Shown piece by piece: positions 54,445 to 62,668 of a stretch of DNA of 64,000 bases (the stretch's first letter is position 1; each line of letters begins with the position of its first letter). Location of the stretch: assembly GCF_003259335.1 (NCBI RefSeq), contig NZ_QLLL01000004.1, positions 201,689 through 265,688 of the forward strand. Reading direction: 5' to 3'. The DNA is from Chitinophaga skermanii. GTDB taxonomy: Bacteria > Bacteroidota > Bacteroidia > Chitinophagales > Chitinophagaceae. A program made the translations under genes and the position numbers. The notes beneath the pieces were generated by a model, which was not told where the DNA came from, did no database searches, and saw only the letters and a program-made list of their open reading frames with translations.

Positions 54445-54792
54445 ATGGCTTTAAAAATTAACGACGAATGCATTTCCTGCAATGCATGCATTTCCGAATG
54501 CCCAAACAGCGCCATTTATGAAGGCGGTGTAACGTGGGCCTTGGCCGATGGTACGCATTTACATGGTACCACTACCTTACTAAACGGTCAATCCTGGGAT
54601 GCCGATGAACGGCAAGCCCCACTTTCCAACAACGTTTACTACATCGTACCTAGCAAGTGTACAGAATGCCAAGGCTTTCATGAAGAGCCCCAATGCGCAG
54701 CCGTATGCCCAGTAGATAGCTGTGTAAGCGACGATGTGTATATGGAAACCGTTTCCGAGCTCATTGCGAAAAAGGTATTCCTACACGGATAA
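54445..54792 (+). CDS. 2[4Fe-4S] ferredoxin, copy 2
   Basis: A 115-residue paralogue of the preceding ferredoxin, of the same length, with all cluster Cys kept (CISCNACISEC and the [21 protein letters not shown] motif). Differences cluster in the middle insert and the C-terminal helix (KKVFLHG instead of KKDKMHF). A tandem duplication followed by independent regulation is likely, since a terminator separates them. In copy 2 the CC pair after VD is SC, so one non-ligand Cys is lost. Confidence 0.95.
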   Translation: MALKINDECISCNACISECPNSAIYEGGVTWALADGTHLHGTTTLLNGQSWDADERQAPLSNNVYYIVPSKCTECQGFHEEPQCAAVCPVDSCVSDDVYMETVSELIAKKVFLHG

Positions 54793-54817
54793 CCCGCTTC
54801 ATGCAATATTTTGGATG

Positions 54818-54848
54818 CCCCGTGCAAGATGGAAGCACGGGGTTTTCT
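54818..54848 (+). terminator. Terminator after the second ferredoxin gene
   Basis: CCCCGTGC and GCACGGGG arms with a 9-nt loop, followed by TTTTCTATTT. Confidence 0.88.
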
Positions 54849-54888
54849 ATTTCCCGGTAGTTTTGATACATAACCTCAATTAAAGTGT

Positions 54889-55320
54889 ATGAACAACTAC
54901 GTACCACTATTACTCACTATCACCCTGATTGCTTCCTGCCAGCAATCACCCGATTTAATCGCCACGAAACAAGCCATTCGCTCGGCTGATAGCAGTTTCT
55001 CGGCGTTGTCGAAGGAAAAAGGGCATAAAACAGCCTTTCTTTCTTACATCGACAGCTCCCAAGGCACGCTATTACGCCCCGGTAGACTTCCCTTTACCGG
55101 GCTAGCTGCTGTTGCCTTACTTACCAAAACGAATGATTCTGGTCAAACGCTCACCTGGGAACCGTTGTATGTAGATGCGGCCGCCTCCGGCGAATTAGGC
55201 TATACCTACGGCACCTACAAATTTGTATTGAAAGACACCACCATTACGGGTACTTATTGCTCTATTTGGAAAAAGAATACCCGGGGCGAATGGAAGTTTG
55301 TGCTCGATACGGGCACATGA
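54889..55320 (+). CDS. NTF2-like (DUF4440-type) lipoprotein
   Basis: A 143-residue lipoprotein with Cys17 (LIASCQQS) and a small NTF2-fold domain: ADSSFSALSKEKGHKTAFLS helix, LRPGRLPFTGLAAV and C-terminal strands ending GTYCSIWKKNTRGEWKFVLD. This is the secreted DUF4440-like type common in Bacteroidota. It may bind a small ligand or act as an isomerase; nothing specific can be said. A repeat array and a terminator follow in its 3' region. Confidence 0.85.
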   Translation: MNNYVPLLLTITLIASCQQSPDLIATKQAIRSADSSFSALSKEKGHKTAFLSYIDSSQGTLLRPGRLPFTGLAAVALLTKTNDSGQTLTWEPLYVDAAASGELGYTYGTYKFVLKDTTITGTYCSIWKKNTRGEWKFVLDTGT

Positions 55321-55385
55321 GGAGGGTAGTAGTGCCTACATCTCTTGAAAAGGCAGTTAAAAGGCTCCCCAAAGTGTAGGCTAAG

Positions 55386-55532
55386 TTTTTCAAAGGCTCC
55401 TTAAAGGCATTTCAAAGGGTTGTTAAAGGCTTTTCAAAGGCAAGTCAAAGTCTTTCAAAGGCTCCCCCTAGTGTTTTCAAGGGTTTTGGCCGATTTTCAA
55501 AGGGTATTCAAAGGGTCGTCAAAGGCTTTTAC
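55386..55532. repeat. Degenerate 11-nt-period array (core TTCAAAGG)
   Basis: AAAG words occur at 55392, 55403, 55414, 55425, 55436 and 55447, exactly 11 nt apart, then 55457 (10 nt), and again at 55499, 55510 and 55521, 11 nt apart. Units read TTCAAAGGC or TTAAAGGC with variable 2-3 nt fill. It lies between the lipoprotein stop and a strong terminator, so it would be transcribed as a 3' UTR. No reading frame is convincing. Confidence 0.88.
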
Positions 55533-55538
55533 TTTTTT

Positions 55539-55575
55539 ACCGCGGTAACGACCCATTCGTTGCCGCGGTTTTTTG
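55539..55575 (+). terminator. Terminator after the 11-nt array
   Basis: A 13-bp stem (arm ACCGCGGTAACGA, one G-T pair) with a CCCAT loop and six trailing T. Confidence 0.9.
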
Positions 55576-55651
55576 TGCGCCAATGAAAAGAATATTACAA
55601 ATTATTTTTTCATTTAACGGTTTGATATATCTTTTTTAAATTCGGGCTCTT

Positions 55652-55659
55652 TATTTTTG
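55652..55659 (+). promoter_or_regulatory. -7 box TATTTTTG upstream of ddl
   Basis: An exact TAnnTTTG box 18 nt before the ATG of ddl. It fits a short-leader promoter of the Bacteroidota type. Confidence 0.55.
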
Positions 55660-55677
55660 CCTTTTACTATTATCAAT

Positions 55678-56670
55678 ATGAAGAAAAACATTGCGCTCGT
55701 TGCTGGTGGCTATTCCGGAGAATATGTTGTATCTCTCAAAAGTGCCGAAACTATTTACAACAACTTAGACAAGAATAAGTACAACGTGTATAAGGTGATT
55801 ATCACCAAAGAAGGTTGGACATACACCACGGCAGCCGGGAACGCAGTGGAAATTGATAAGAATGATTTCTCTTTGACGATCGATGGCCAAAAAATTACGT
55901 TCGAAGCAGTATACATGACCATCCACGGTACACCCGGCGAAGATGGCTTATTACAAGGTTATTTCGAAATGCTGAACATACCCATTACTTGTTGTGGCCT
56001 TGTAGCGTCTGCACTTACATTCAATAAAAGCTATTGCAATAAAATCGTGGCTACCTTGGGAACAAGCATGCAGGTAGCTAAGTCGGCCCATGTATTCCGC
56101 GATCAGCCTTATGATGTGGCATCTATTTTGCAGGACTTGACCCTGCCTTTATTTGTGAAGCCCGCTGAAGGTGGATCGAGCATTGGCATGTCGAAAGTAA
56201 AAGAAGCGAGCGAATTGCCGGCTGCTATCGAAAAAGCCTTCAAAGAAGATAAACAAGTATTGATCGAAGAGTTTATCGTTGGCCGTGAATTTACTTGCGG
56301 CGCCTATACCAGTAACGGTGAAGTAATTGTATTGCCAATTACAGAAGTGATATTTACAAGAGAGTTCTTCGATTTTGAAGCAAAATATACGCCTGGCTTA
56401 ACGAAAGAGGTTACTCCTGCGGAAATTCCTGCGCCAACAACCGCTACAGCACAAGCAGCTATTGCACAGATTTACAAAGCGTTGAATTGCAAAGGCGTGG
56501 TGCGTATCGATTTTATTTGGAATGAAGCCGCGAATAAGTTGTACTTTTTGGAAGCCAATACCACACCCGGTCAATCCGAAACCAGCATCATTCCGCAACA
56601 AGTGCGCGCTGCCGGTGGCGATTTAACCACTTTCTACGGGGCACTCATCGAAGAATGTTTGCGTAAGTAA
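55678..56670 (+). CDS. ddl: D-alanine--D-alanine ligase
   Basis: A 330-residue ATP-grasp ligase that joins two D-Ala for peptidoglycan. The start is ATG 55678 (a frame extension upstream has no coding character). Motifs: VAGGYSGEYVVSLKSA at the N-terminus, GTPGEDGLLQGYFEMLNIP, LFVKPAEGGSSIGMSKV for ATP, VLIEEFIVGREFTCGAY, and VVRIDFIWNE with NTTPGQSETSIIPQQV, which holds the catalytic and metal residues. It is followed 55 nt later by a PASTA-domain gene. Confidence 0.96.
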   Translation: MKKNIALVAGGYSGEYVVSLKSAETIYNNLDKNKYNVYKVIITKEGWTYTTAAGNAVEIDKNDFSLTIDGQKITFEAVYMTIHGTPGEDGLLQGYFEMLNIPITCCGLVASALTFNKSYCNKIVATLGTSMQVAKSAHVFRDQPYDVASILQDLTLPLFVKPAEGGSSIGMSKVKEASELPAAIEKAFKEDKQVLIEEFIVGREFTCGAYTSNGEVIVLPITEVIFTREFFDFEAKYTPGLTKEVTPAEIPAPTTATAQAAIAQIYKALNCKGVVRIDFIWNEAANKLYFLEANTTPGQSETSIIPQQVRAAGGDLTTFYGALIEECLRK

Positions 56671-56725
56671 TTTTTAGAATATAGCACCCTGCCTACAAAA
56701 GGCCGGGTTATTAAAACAGAAACAA

Positions 56726-57520
56726 GTGTTTGATTTCATTACAAAAAGATCCTTTGTCGTAAACTTACTCGCTGCCATTGCTTTAGCGGTAGTGCTAGCG
56801 TTAATTTTCTTTGGCTCGTTGGGGTTCCTTACGCGTCACGGTGAATCTATCACCGTACCCGATGTGCGCGGTAAGAATATTAAAGAGGCGACAGAAGCAC
56901 TCGAAAAAATGGGTTTCGAGGTAGAAGTACGTGACTCTATCTTTATCGATACCATTCCGCCATTAACGGTATGGGAACAAGCCCCAAGCCGTGGCGAAGT
57001 GGTAAAGGTGAATCGTACCATCTATCTTACTATCAATAAGGTAGAACCACCAATGGTGGCAATGCCAGAGCTGGAAGGCTTAACTTTCCGTAGCGCAGAA
57101 ATGACCTTACACAGCCGTCGACTCAATGTAGGTGATACCATTTACAAACCCGATATCGCTACCAACTCCGTTCTCAAACAAATGCTGAATGGGAAGCCTA
57201 TCAAAGCAGGTGCTATGGTACCAGAAGGTAGCGCCATTACGCTTATACTTAGTAGCGGCCCAGGTAACTACGAAAACCCAGTGCCTGCCTTAATCGGCCT
57301 CACTTTCGTAGAAGCAAAAGCCCTCTTAGCCGGTAGCAACTTAAACCTCGGTACCGTATTATTCGAAGGGTCTGTGAGTGATACCGCCAACGCTTTTATC
57401 ATCCGCCAATCTCCATCCACTAAAAACGCCATCGGCGACCCGAATATGATTCGTGCCGGTATGAGCGTAGATGTATGGATTTCATCAACAGCACCGGAGG
57501 TAGATTCAAGCGAAAACTAG
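56726..57520 (+). CDS. PASTA-domain membrane protein
   Basis: A 264-residue protein with a short cytoplasmic start, one membrane helix (about 9-32) and three PASTA repeats (ITVPDVRGKNIKEATEALEK, then MPELEGLTFRSAEMTLH and VPALIGLTFVEAKALLAGS). PASTA domains bind peptidoglycan or beta-lactams in kinases and penicillin-binding proteins; here they stand alone. GTG at 56726 is the only sensible start: no ATG exists until residue 72. It lies downstream of ddl, hinting at a cell-wall function. Confidence 0.88.
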   Translation: MFDFITKRSFVVNLLAAIALAVVLALIFFGSLGFLTRHGESITVPDVRGKNIKEATEALEKMGFEVEVRDSIFIDTIPPLTVWEQAPSRGEVVKVNRTIYLTINKVEPPMVAMPELEGLTFRSAEMTLHSRRLNVGDTIYKPDIATNSVLKQMLNGKPIKAGAMVPEGSAITLILSSGPGNYENPVPALIGLTFVEAKALLAGSNLNLGTVLFEGSVSDTANAFIIRQSPSTKNAIGDPNMIRAGMSVDVWISSTAPEVDSSEN

Positions 57521-57537
57521 CAACCATTTAATTCCCT

Positions 57538-57545
57538 TATTTTTG
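57538..57545 (+). promoter_or_regulatory. -7 box TATTTTTG upstream of the rhodanese gene
   Basis: An exact TAnnTTTG box 22 nt before the ATG at 57568, giving a short leader. Confidence 0.5.
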
Positions 57546-57567
57546 TATTCTCATTAAAAATCAACAC

Positions 57568-57876
57568 ATGGAAAATATTACAGCAGAAGATTTAAAACAA
57601 CGCATCGATGCCGGTGAGCAATTGAACATCGTAGATGTAAGAGAGCCACATGAACACGCAGAGTTCAACATAGGCGGTACTTTGTTACCACTCGGTGATA
57701 TCCGTTCTATGCAAATCGATGCTATTGAAGGCTTACAAGATCAAGAAGTGATCGTGTATTGCAGAAGCGGCAACCGTAGCGGTCAAGCTGCTATGGTGCT
57801 CGAAACAATGGGCTTCACAAACGTTAAAAACTTAGTAGGTGGAATGTTGCATTGGCAAGAAAAATATGGCCAATAA
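57568..57876 (+). CDS. Single-domain rhodanese-like protein
   Basis: A 102-residue cytoplasmic sulfurtransferase-like domain. The active-site loop is VYCRSGNRSGQAA with catalytic Cys65 and the Arg that follows; IVDVREPHEHAEFNIGGTLL is the typical N-terminal rhodanese segment. It probably carries persulfide sulfur; the partner is not known. Terminated by a shared bidirectional hairpin. Confidence 0.93.
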   Translation: MENITAEDLKQRIDAGEQLNIVDVREPHEHAEFNIGGTLLPLGDIRSMQIDAIEGLQDQEVIVYCRSGNRSGQAAMVLETMGFTNVKNLVGGMLHWQEKYGQ

Positions 57877-57898
57877 TGCACCCATTACAATAACAAGA

Positions 57899-57930
57899 AA
57901 AAAGGCTAGGAAATTTCCTAGCCTTTTTCT
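57899..57930. terminator. Bidirectional terminator between rhodanese and RidA genes
   Basis: A near-perfect palindrome (AAAAAGGCTAGG with CCTAGCCTTTTT around GAAATTTC-like centre) flanked by A- and T-runs. Confidence 0.88.
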
Positions 57931-57951
57931 TTTCTATACATATCTTCTCTA

Positions 57952-58338
57952 TTATCCACCGATAACAGCTGTTGCTTCAATTTCTACTAAGTAACGAGGG
58001 TCGATCAAGGCCTTTACTTCTACCATGGTGGTCACCGGCTTAATGCCCGCAAAGAATTCACCATGTGCGCGGCCAATTTCTTCCCATTTCGAAATATCCG
58101 TTACAAACATTCTCGTTCTTACCACATCGTGCAATGTAGCGCCTGCCTTTATTAAAGTAGCTTCTATTTTAGCGATAATGAATTTCGTTTGTTCGTAAGG
58201 ATCATTTTCACCCACTACGTGCTCGCCATCGGCTGCTACAGTACCCGATAATTCTATCGTGTTGCCAATGCGTACTGCGCGCGAGTAGCCTACGTGGTTC
58301 TCCCAAATGGCGCCGGAAGAAAAATTGGTGCGTGTCAT
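57952..58338 (-). CDS. RidA/YjgF family protein
   Basis: A 128-residue trimeric-barrel protein. RidA members hydrolyse reactive enamine/imine intermediates; the family motifs RIGNTIELSGTVAADGEHVV, DVVRTRMFVTDISKWEEIGR and the final VEIEATAVIGG are present. The catalytic Arg is the one in RTRMFV. Its start is 6 nt from the stop of the ATP-grasp-like gene upstream on the same strand, so it belongs to that operon and may clean up amine by-products of the cluster. Confidence 0.93.
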   Translation of the reverse strand: MTRTNFSSGAIWENHVGYSRAVRIGNTIELSGTVAADGEHVVGENDPYEQTKFIIAKIEATLIKAGATLHDVVRTRMFVTDISKWEEIGRAHGEFFAGIKPVTTMVEVKALIDPRYLVEIEATAVIGG

Positions 58339-58344
58339 GTTGTT

Positions 58345-59553
58345 TTATTTAGGTTGTTGATGCGTTTCGAAAAAACTACAACTACCGCCTACCCAACTAA
58401 TATCGTCATTGAAACTTACGCCTATCATTTTACCCTTACTAATCCTTGCTAAGTTGTGTACAAGGGTAGGGCGCTCTGCTCCATCTTCCCAGAAATACAT
58501 TAAGCGTATTTCTGCAATTGCTGGGCCTGTAGGTGTTTCCACTACTGGTGCGTATTGTACTTTCTTTTGTAGAATCCAATTCTCCGGGTCTTCAATGGCT
58601 TCAATGTCTGCTGCTTGTACGTCTATTTTTACGCCTTGTCCCGCGAAGGAGAAGAGGGGTTTTAACACGTAGTTTTCCAAGTCGGTAGGTATTACAGGCA
58701 GCTCGTGTAAGAACCATGTTTTGGGTACATAATCGCTATGTATAAACGGCATGGTGTACTTGCTAATCCTATAAAACCAATTCGGGTGAGGCACCCAAGT
58801 AACGTCGTATTCTTGGAATATGTTAATGAGGCCCGGTAAGCTGTCTTTCTGTTGCTGAAGATCGTCGAATATAACGCGGTTGTATATACGGTGAATTGGG
58901 ATTCTTACATCTCCTTCTTCGTAATACAACTGCCTACCTTCATGCTTCAAATCGGAAATACACAATATTTTGATGCCCAGTTTTTGAGCGGTAATGTGAA
59001 AGTCGATATATGTTTTCTGTGCCTTTGGTCTTACTTCTAACAATACTACATTTTCCGGGTTTTCATTCGCCACGATGATGCGTTTCAACAAGGCGTAATA
59101 CGTGTCTGTATCGTAACCATGGAAGAAGTTATTTACATGGTCCGGGATATGGAAGTGTTGCTTGAAGGCGCTGGCCATGGTGTCTTGAAAGGCAAACAAG
59201 GAAGGGAATCCTTGTAACTCTATAAGTTGTGGAACAAGCTCGCCGGCAGCGTTTTTGCACACGGCAAAATCCACGACTAAACAATGCGGGTGCTCGTTCT
59301 CATTCGGCACACGCAATTGATCCGGGATGGCATTTTCTGTGATAGCTTTGAAATCGGCGCGTTGTATAACGTTAATGATTTCTTCGCCGGCTTGTATCAT
59401 TTTACCGGTTAAGTCGGCAGGAATGAACACCGGGGTTTCCGCGATGCGGAACACGGGTGTTAAGCCGTTTTCTTGCCAAATCGTGCGCAAAAAAGCGTCG
59501 TAGGCTTCTTTTGTAAAGTTTTGATTATATGTCGATCGGGTGGCCGGGATCAT
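58345..59553 (-). CDS. ATP-grasp-like protein, last ligase of the amidoligase cluster
   Basis: A 402-residue protein. The C-terminal half shows ATP-grasp features: LENYVLKPLFSFAGQGVKID with the ATP Lys-Pro, WILQKKVQYAPVVETPTGPA, and AEIRLMYFWEDG. The N-terminal half (FIPADLTGKMIQAGEEIINV, LVPQLIELQGFPSLFAFQD) is unlike the D-Ala ligase type. I take it as a divergent peptide/amide ligase; substrate unknown. It is in the run of six same-strand genes with GATase, GCS2 and a second ATP-grasp protein, which supports a biosynthetic role. Confidence 0.78.
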   Translation of the reverse strand: MIPATRSTYNQNFTKEAYDAFLRTIWQENGLTPVFRIAETPVFIPADLTGKMIQAGEEIINVIQRADFKAITENAIPDQLRVPNENEHPHCLVVDFAVCKNAAGELVPQLIELQGFPSLFAFQDTMASAFKQHFHIPDHVNNFFHGYDTDTYYALLKRIIVANENPENVVLLEVRPKAQKTYIDFHITAQKLGIKILCISDLKHEGRQLYYEEGDVRIPIHRIYNRVIFDDLQQQKDSLPGLINIFQEYDVTWVPHPNWFYRISKYTMPFIHSDYVPKTWFLHELPVIPTDLENYVLKPLFSFAGQGVKIDVQAADIEAIEDPENWILQKKVQYAPVVETPTGPAIAEIRLMYFWEDGAERPTLVHNLARISKGKMIGVSFNDDISWVGGSCSFFETHQQPK

Positions 59554-59605
59554 GGTCTGCGTTTTTAAGGGATACTACTCTTTCATTAGCAATTATATAG
59601 CCAAA

Positions 59606-60442
59606 TCAAGCAGGTACAAGGCGGTTATTTGCCAAGGCAATATTGAGAAACGCGGGTAGTAGTTTGTCGTGCGTTAACATGATTTTATCTGGATCGTCGA
59701 GCTGTTCTAACATGCTCGTGTATTTCTCTTCCCCATGATCACGCACTACGTTTTCCTTCTTAGCGGGTTGTAATAAGTATTTAAGCATACCGTTCGCATC
59801 TGCTTCCGGGTGAAACTGTGTTCCTACGGTGTATTCATTGAAGCGAATAGCCATCGTAGCTCGTTCTAAAGGAACATGCGGCCTTTCTTTCTCAATCGCC
59901 AATACTTCCGCTCCCATGGCAGCAAGACGCTGCGTATTTAGTTCAATTACTTGCCAGTTACGGCTATCTACAATATAAAATGGATCGGGTAGGGAACCGA
60001 ACACCGGCTCGGTATTGCCTGCTGTTGTAGGATGCACGGGGAATACGCCAAAAGCAGGTGACCTGCGCTTACATACATTCCCTAGTTCAAAATGCCTGCA
60101 AAAGATTTGGTAAGAGTGGCAGATAAGAAAAATATACTTCTTTTGGGTATGCGTTTCATTCCATTGCATCAACTCGTTCATCAACCCAAAATAGCGTCGC
60201 TCCCATTCGCTGCCCTCACTTTCAACAGGGCTACCAGGGCCCCCGGTGGAAATGTACACATCGTAACTGGTATCGGCCATTTGCAATTGTTGACGAACCT
60301 CAAACTCATCCAGTTGCATATCCACTTCCTGTTGCGCAGCAAAGGCATGCAATATCTCCCTGATACAACGCATACCTTCATTCGGTACGCCTTCGTACAT
60401 ATCCAAAATAGCAATTTTCCAAAGTTTCTTAGTGCCGCTCAT
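59606..60442 (-). CDS. Class I glutamine amidotransferase-like protein
   Basis: A 278-residue protein with the class I amidotransferase triad: C108 in FLICHSYQIF, H211 and E213 in GTQFHPEAD. VYISTGGPGSPVESEGSEW is the oxyanion region. The nucleophile elbow reads L-I-C-H-S-Y-Q rather than the usual G-x-C-x-G-x-Q, so glutamine use may be altered; a peptidase-like role is possible. It is followed by the first ATP-grasp-like gene and preceded by the GCS2 gene on the same strand, pointing to supply of ammonia or removal of glutamyl groups for the ligases. Confidence 0.85.
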   Translation of the reverse strand: MSGTKKLWKIAILDMYEGVPNEGMRCIREILHAFAAQQEVDMQLDEFEVRQQLQMADTSYDVYISTGGPGSPVESEGSEWERRYFGLMNELMQWNETHTQKKYIFLICHSYQIFCRHFELGNVCKRRSPAFGVFPVHPTTAGNTEPVFGSLPDPFYIVDSRNWQVIELNTQRLAAMGAEVLAIEKERPHVPLERATMAIRFNEYTVGTQFHPEADANGMLKYLLQPAKKENVVRDHGEEKYTSMLEQLDDPDKIMLTHDKLLPAFLNIALANNRLVPA

Positions 60443-60523
60443 AGCTGCAAAGTTACGAATTGTTGCCGGGAGATGGGAAGCAAATTTCTCGCTTCCTGTT
60501 GCTAGGTACGCGCTGGTAGCGCG

Positions 60524-61627
60524 TTATATTCCTTCTAAAAATTTCGCTTGTATAAAATCTACTACTGCTTCTAATTGCTGCGTTTCTTCAAATACCTTCA
60601 ATTGCTGGTCGGCACCGGTACCATTTTCTAAGATCTTATGCGTGTAATCGATCGTACTACGGATACCCAATTCATCTACCACATCATCAATAAAGTTCAG
60701 TAACTCGTAAATCAATGAACGGGTGTTCACTTCAATTTCTTTACCAAAGTCGATCAAGTTACCATCAATACCATACCTCGAAGCACGCCATTTGTTTTCA
60801 TTAACCAGCGAGCGGTTGTAAATAATGAAGTTGAGGTTCTGCATGCGCAGCTTGTAAATTTTCGCACTAACGGCTTGGAATAAAGCCGCGAATGTAATCG
60901 TTTCTTGCACGGTTAATGGCACGTCGCAAATACGGAATTCCACCGTATTGAAGAAAGGATGTACGCGGAGGTCCCACCACACTTTCTTCGCATTATCGAT
61001 ACAATTGGTTTTCACCAACAACTTAATGTAATTGTCGTATTCTTCTATGCTAGCGAAGTAATCGGGAATCCCGGTGCGGGGAAACTTATCGAATACTTTC
61101 GTTCTGAACGATTTGAAGCCCGTGTTCCTACCTTCCCAAAAAGGACTATTGGTACTTAAAGCAAAAATATGGGGTAAGAAATAACGAACAGAATTAGCAA
61201 TATGTAAGGCAATATCACGGTTTTCCATGCCAACGTGCACGTGCAAACCGAAGATCAGGTTAGAACGGGCGGCATCTTGCATTTCATTCACAATCTCGTA
61301 ATAGCGAGGGTGATCGGTGATCAATTGCTTTTCCCATTTCGAAAAAGGGTGTGTACCGGCAGCGCCGATGGTAAACCCTAATTCGCCGGCAATATTGGAG
61401 ATGGTTCTACGTAAAGAGGCAATATCTTCATGCGCTTCATCAATACTACGGCACACTTGTGTGCCCACTTCCACAACTGCTTGGTGCATTTCAGCCTTCA
61501 CCTTATCATTAATCAGGCGATGGGCATGTTCTACTATTTTCTGCTCGTGCGAACGGAGTTCCCTCGTTTGAGGGTCCATTATCATATACTCTTCTTCTAT
61601 CCCGAGCGTTAAGTTCTTGAAGTCCAT
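60524..61627 (-). CDS. GCS2-family carboxylate-amine ligase (YbdK-like)
   Basis: A 367-residue ATP-dependent ligase of the glutamate-cysteine-ligase type 2 family. It starts MDFKNLTLGIEEEYMIMD (metal-binding Glu cluster), and continues AEMHQAVVEVGTQVCRSIDE, HPFSKWEKQLITDHPRYYEI, FGLHVHVGMENRDIALHIAN and NTVEFRICDVPLTVQETITF. YbdK-like members join gamma-carboxylates to amines; the real substrates are unclear. A small GC-rich hairpin (ACGCGC / GCGCGT, 60508-60524) touches its stop, before the amidotransferase gene. Confidence 0.93.
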   Translation of the reverse strand: MDFKNLTLGIEEEYMIMDPQTRELRSHEQKIVEHAHRLINDKVKAEMHQAVVEVGTQVCRSIDEAHEDIASLRRTISNIAGELGFTIGAAGTHPFSKWEKQLITDHPRYYEIVNEMQDAARSNLIFGLHVHVGMENRDIALHIANSVRYFLPHIFALSTNSPFWEGRNTGFKSFRTKVFDKFPRTGIPDYFASIEEYDNYIKLLVKTNCIDNAKKVWWDLRVHPFFNTVEFRICDVPLTVQETITFAALFQAVSAKIYKLRMQNLNFIIYNRSLVNENKWRASRYGIDGNLIDFGKEIEVNTRSLIYELLNFIDDVVDELGIRSTIDYTHKILENGTGADQQLKVFEETQQLEAVVDFIQAKFLEGI

Positions 61628-61681
61628 TATACTGCTAAGTTATGCCATTTAATACGCTAAAAAATCGGTTTAGCAACATAT

Positions 61682-62641
61682 TTATATTTCGCCGCGTAAG
61701 GGTTGTTGTAAAACGGCATGTTGCATGTATTTACCCCAAGTGAGGTTGTCTTTTCCGGGTGCATGTACCAATGCTTTTTCTATAGCAAATTCGGCTGTTG
61801 TGTTTACGATCCATTCGAAATTGCTGGCGCCCACGCTTTGTAAGTCGGCGTCGGGAACGGGGTTGCAAAAGTCGATGGCGTAAGGAATGCCGTCTTTCAC
61901 AGCAAATTCCACGGAATTGACATCGTAGCCTAAATATTCGTTTAATGTAACGGCATATTGGGCCACGGTTTTCAGTAAACGTTTATCTACATCGTAGTGT
62001 GCATGGTAGCGTTCGGCATGAGGCAAGCGAGGATCGTAGTGCATGGTATGCACTTGTTTGCCGCCAATTACATAGCAACGGAAGTAGGCATCGAACAGGA
62101 TTTCTTCCTGTAGCATCATCACGAGTTGATGCGTTTGCCCGTATGTTTCGAAGAATTGGTTTTCCGTTTCAATACGGTATACATGTTTCCAGCCGCCCCC
62201 AGAAAAGGGTTTCAAGTAGGCGGGAAAGCCTGTATAGTTGAAAATTTCTTGCCAATCCATCGGGTACGACAGGTTCCTAAAAGAGGTAGGCCCCGTATCG
62301 GGTGGCCGTTGGAAAGAAGGTAGGAGCGCGGTTTTAGGAACAGGTATATGAAGGTGATGCGCGAGTGAATTATTGAAGAACTTTTCGTCGGCGCTGTTCC
62401 AAAATGGGTTGTTCAGCACCGCTGTGCCGGCTAAGGCGGCGGTTTTGAGATAGGCACGGTAAAACGGAACATCATGCGAAATGCGATCAACAATTACGTG
62501 GTAATCGTTTTGCATGCCTTGCAACACTTGGCTAATATGTACGGCTTCGGCTAAGCATCCTTTGTTCATGCTGTTGATACGTTGGATGAGTGCCGTTGGA
62601 AAGCTGTTTTCCATGCCGAATAGGATACCGATTTTTTTCAT
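61682..62641 (-). CDS. ATP-grasp protein of the amidoligase cluster
   Basis: A 319-residue protein with an ATP-grasp fold: ILFGMENSFPTALIQRINSM N-terminal domain, AYLKPFSGGGWKHVYRI (ATP Lys and Gly loop), VMMLQEEILFDAYFRCYVIG, and VNSVEFAVKDGIPYAIDFCN, which holds the metal-binding Glu and Asn of the active site. It resembles RimK/D-Ala ligase-type peptide ligases. It is distinct from the ATP-grasp-like protein at 58345; the two may extend a product one residue at a time. Substrate is unknown. Confidence 0.88.
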   Translation of the reverse strand: MKKIGILFGMENSFPTALIQRINSMNKGCLAEAVHISQVLQGMQNDYHVIVDRISHDVPFYRAYLKTAALAGTAVLNNPFWNSADEKFFNNSLAHHLHIPVPKTALLPSFQRPPDTGPTSFRNLSYPMDWQEIFNYTGFPAYLKPFSGGGWKHVYRIETENQFFETYGQTHQLVMMLQEEILFDAYFRCYVIGGKQVHTMHYDPRLPHAERYHAHYDVDKRLLKTVAQYAVTLNEYLGYDVNSVEFAVKDGIPYAIDFCNPVPDADLQSVGASNFEWIVNTTAEFAIEKALVHAPGKDNLTWGKYMQHAVLQQPLRGEI

Positions 62642-62668
62642 GGATAACGTTGGATATGGTTTGGTTGC

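Noticed and set aside
53909..54792. Ferredoxin tandem pair as a mobile duplication
   Set aside because: There are no inverted repeats or target-site duplications around them and each has its own flanking signals; simple gene duplication suffices.
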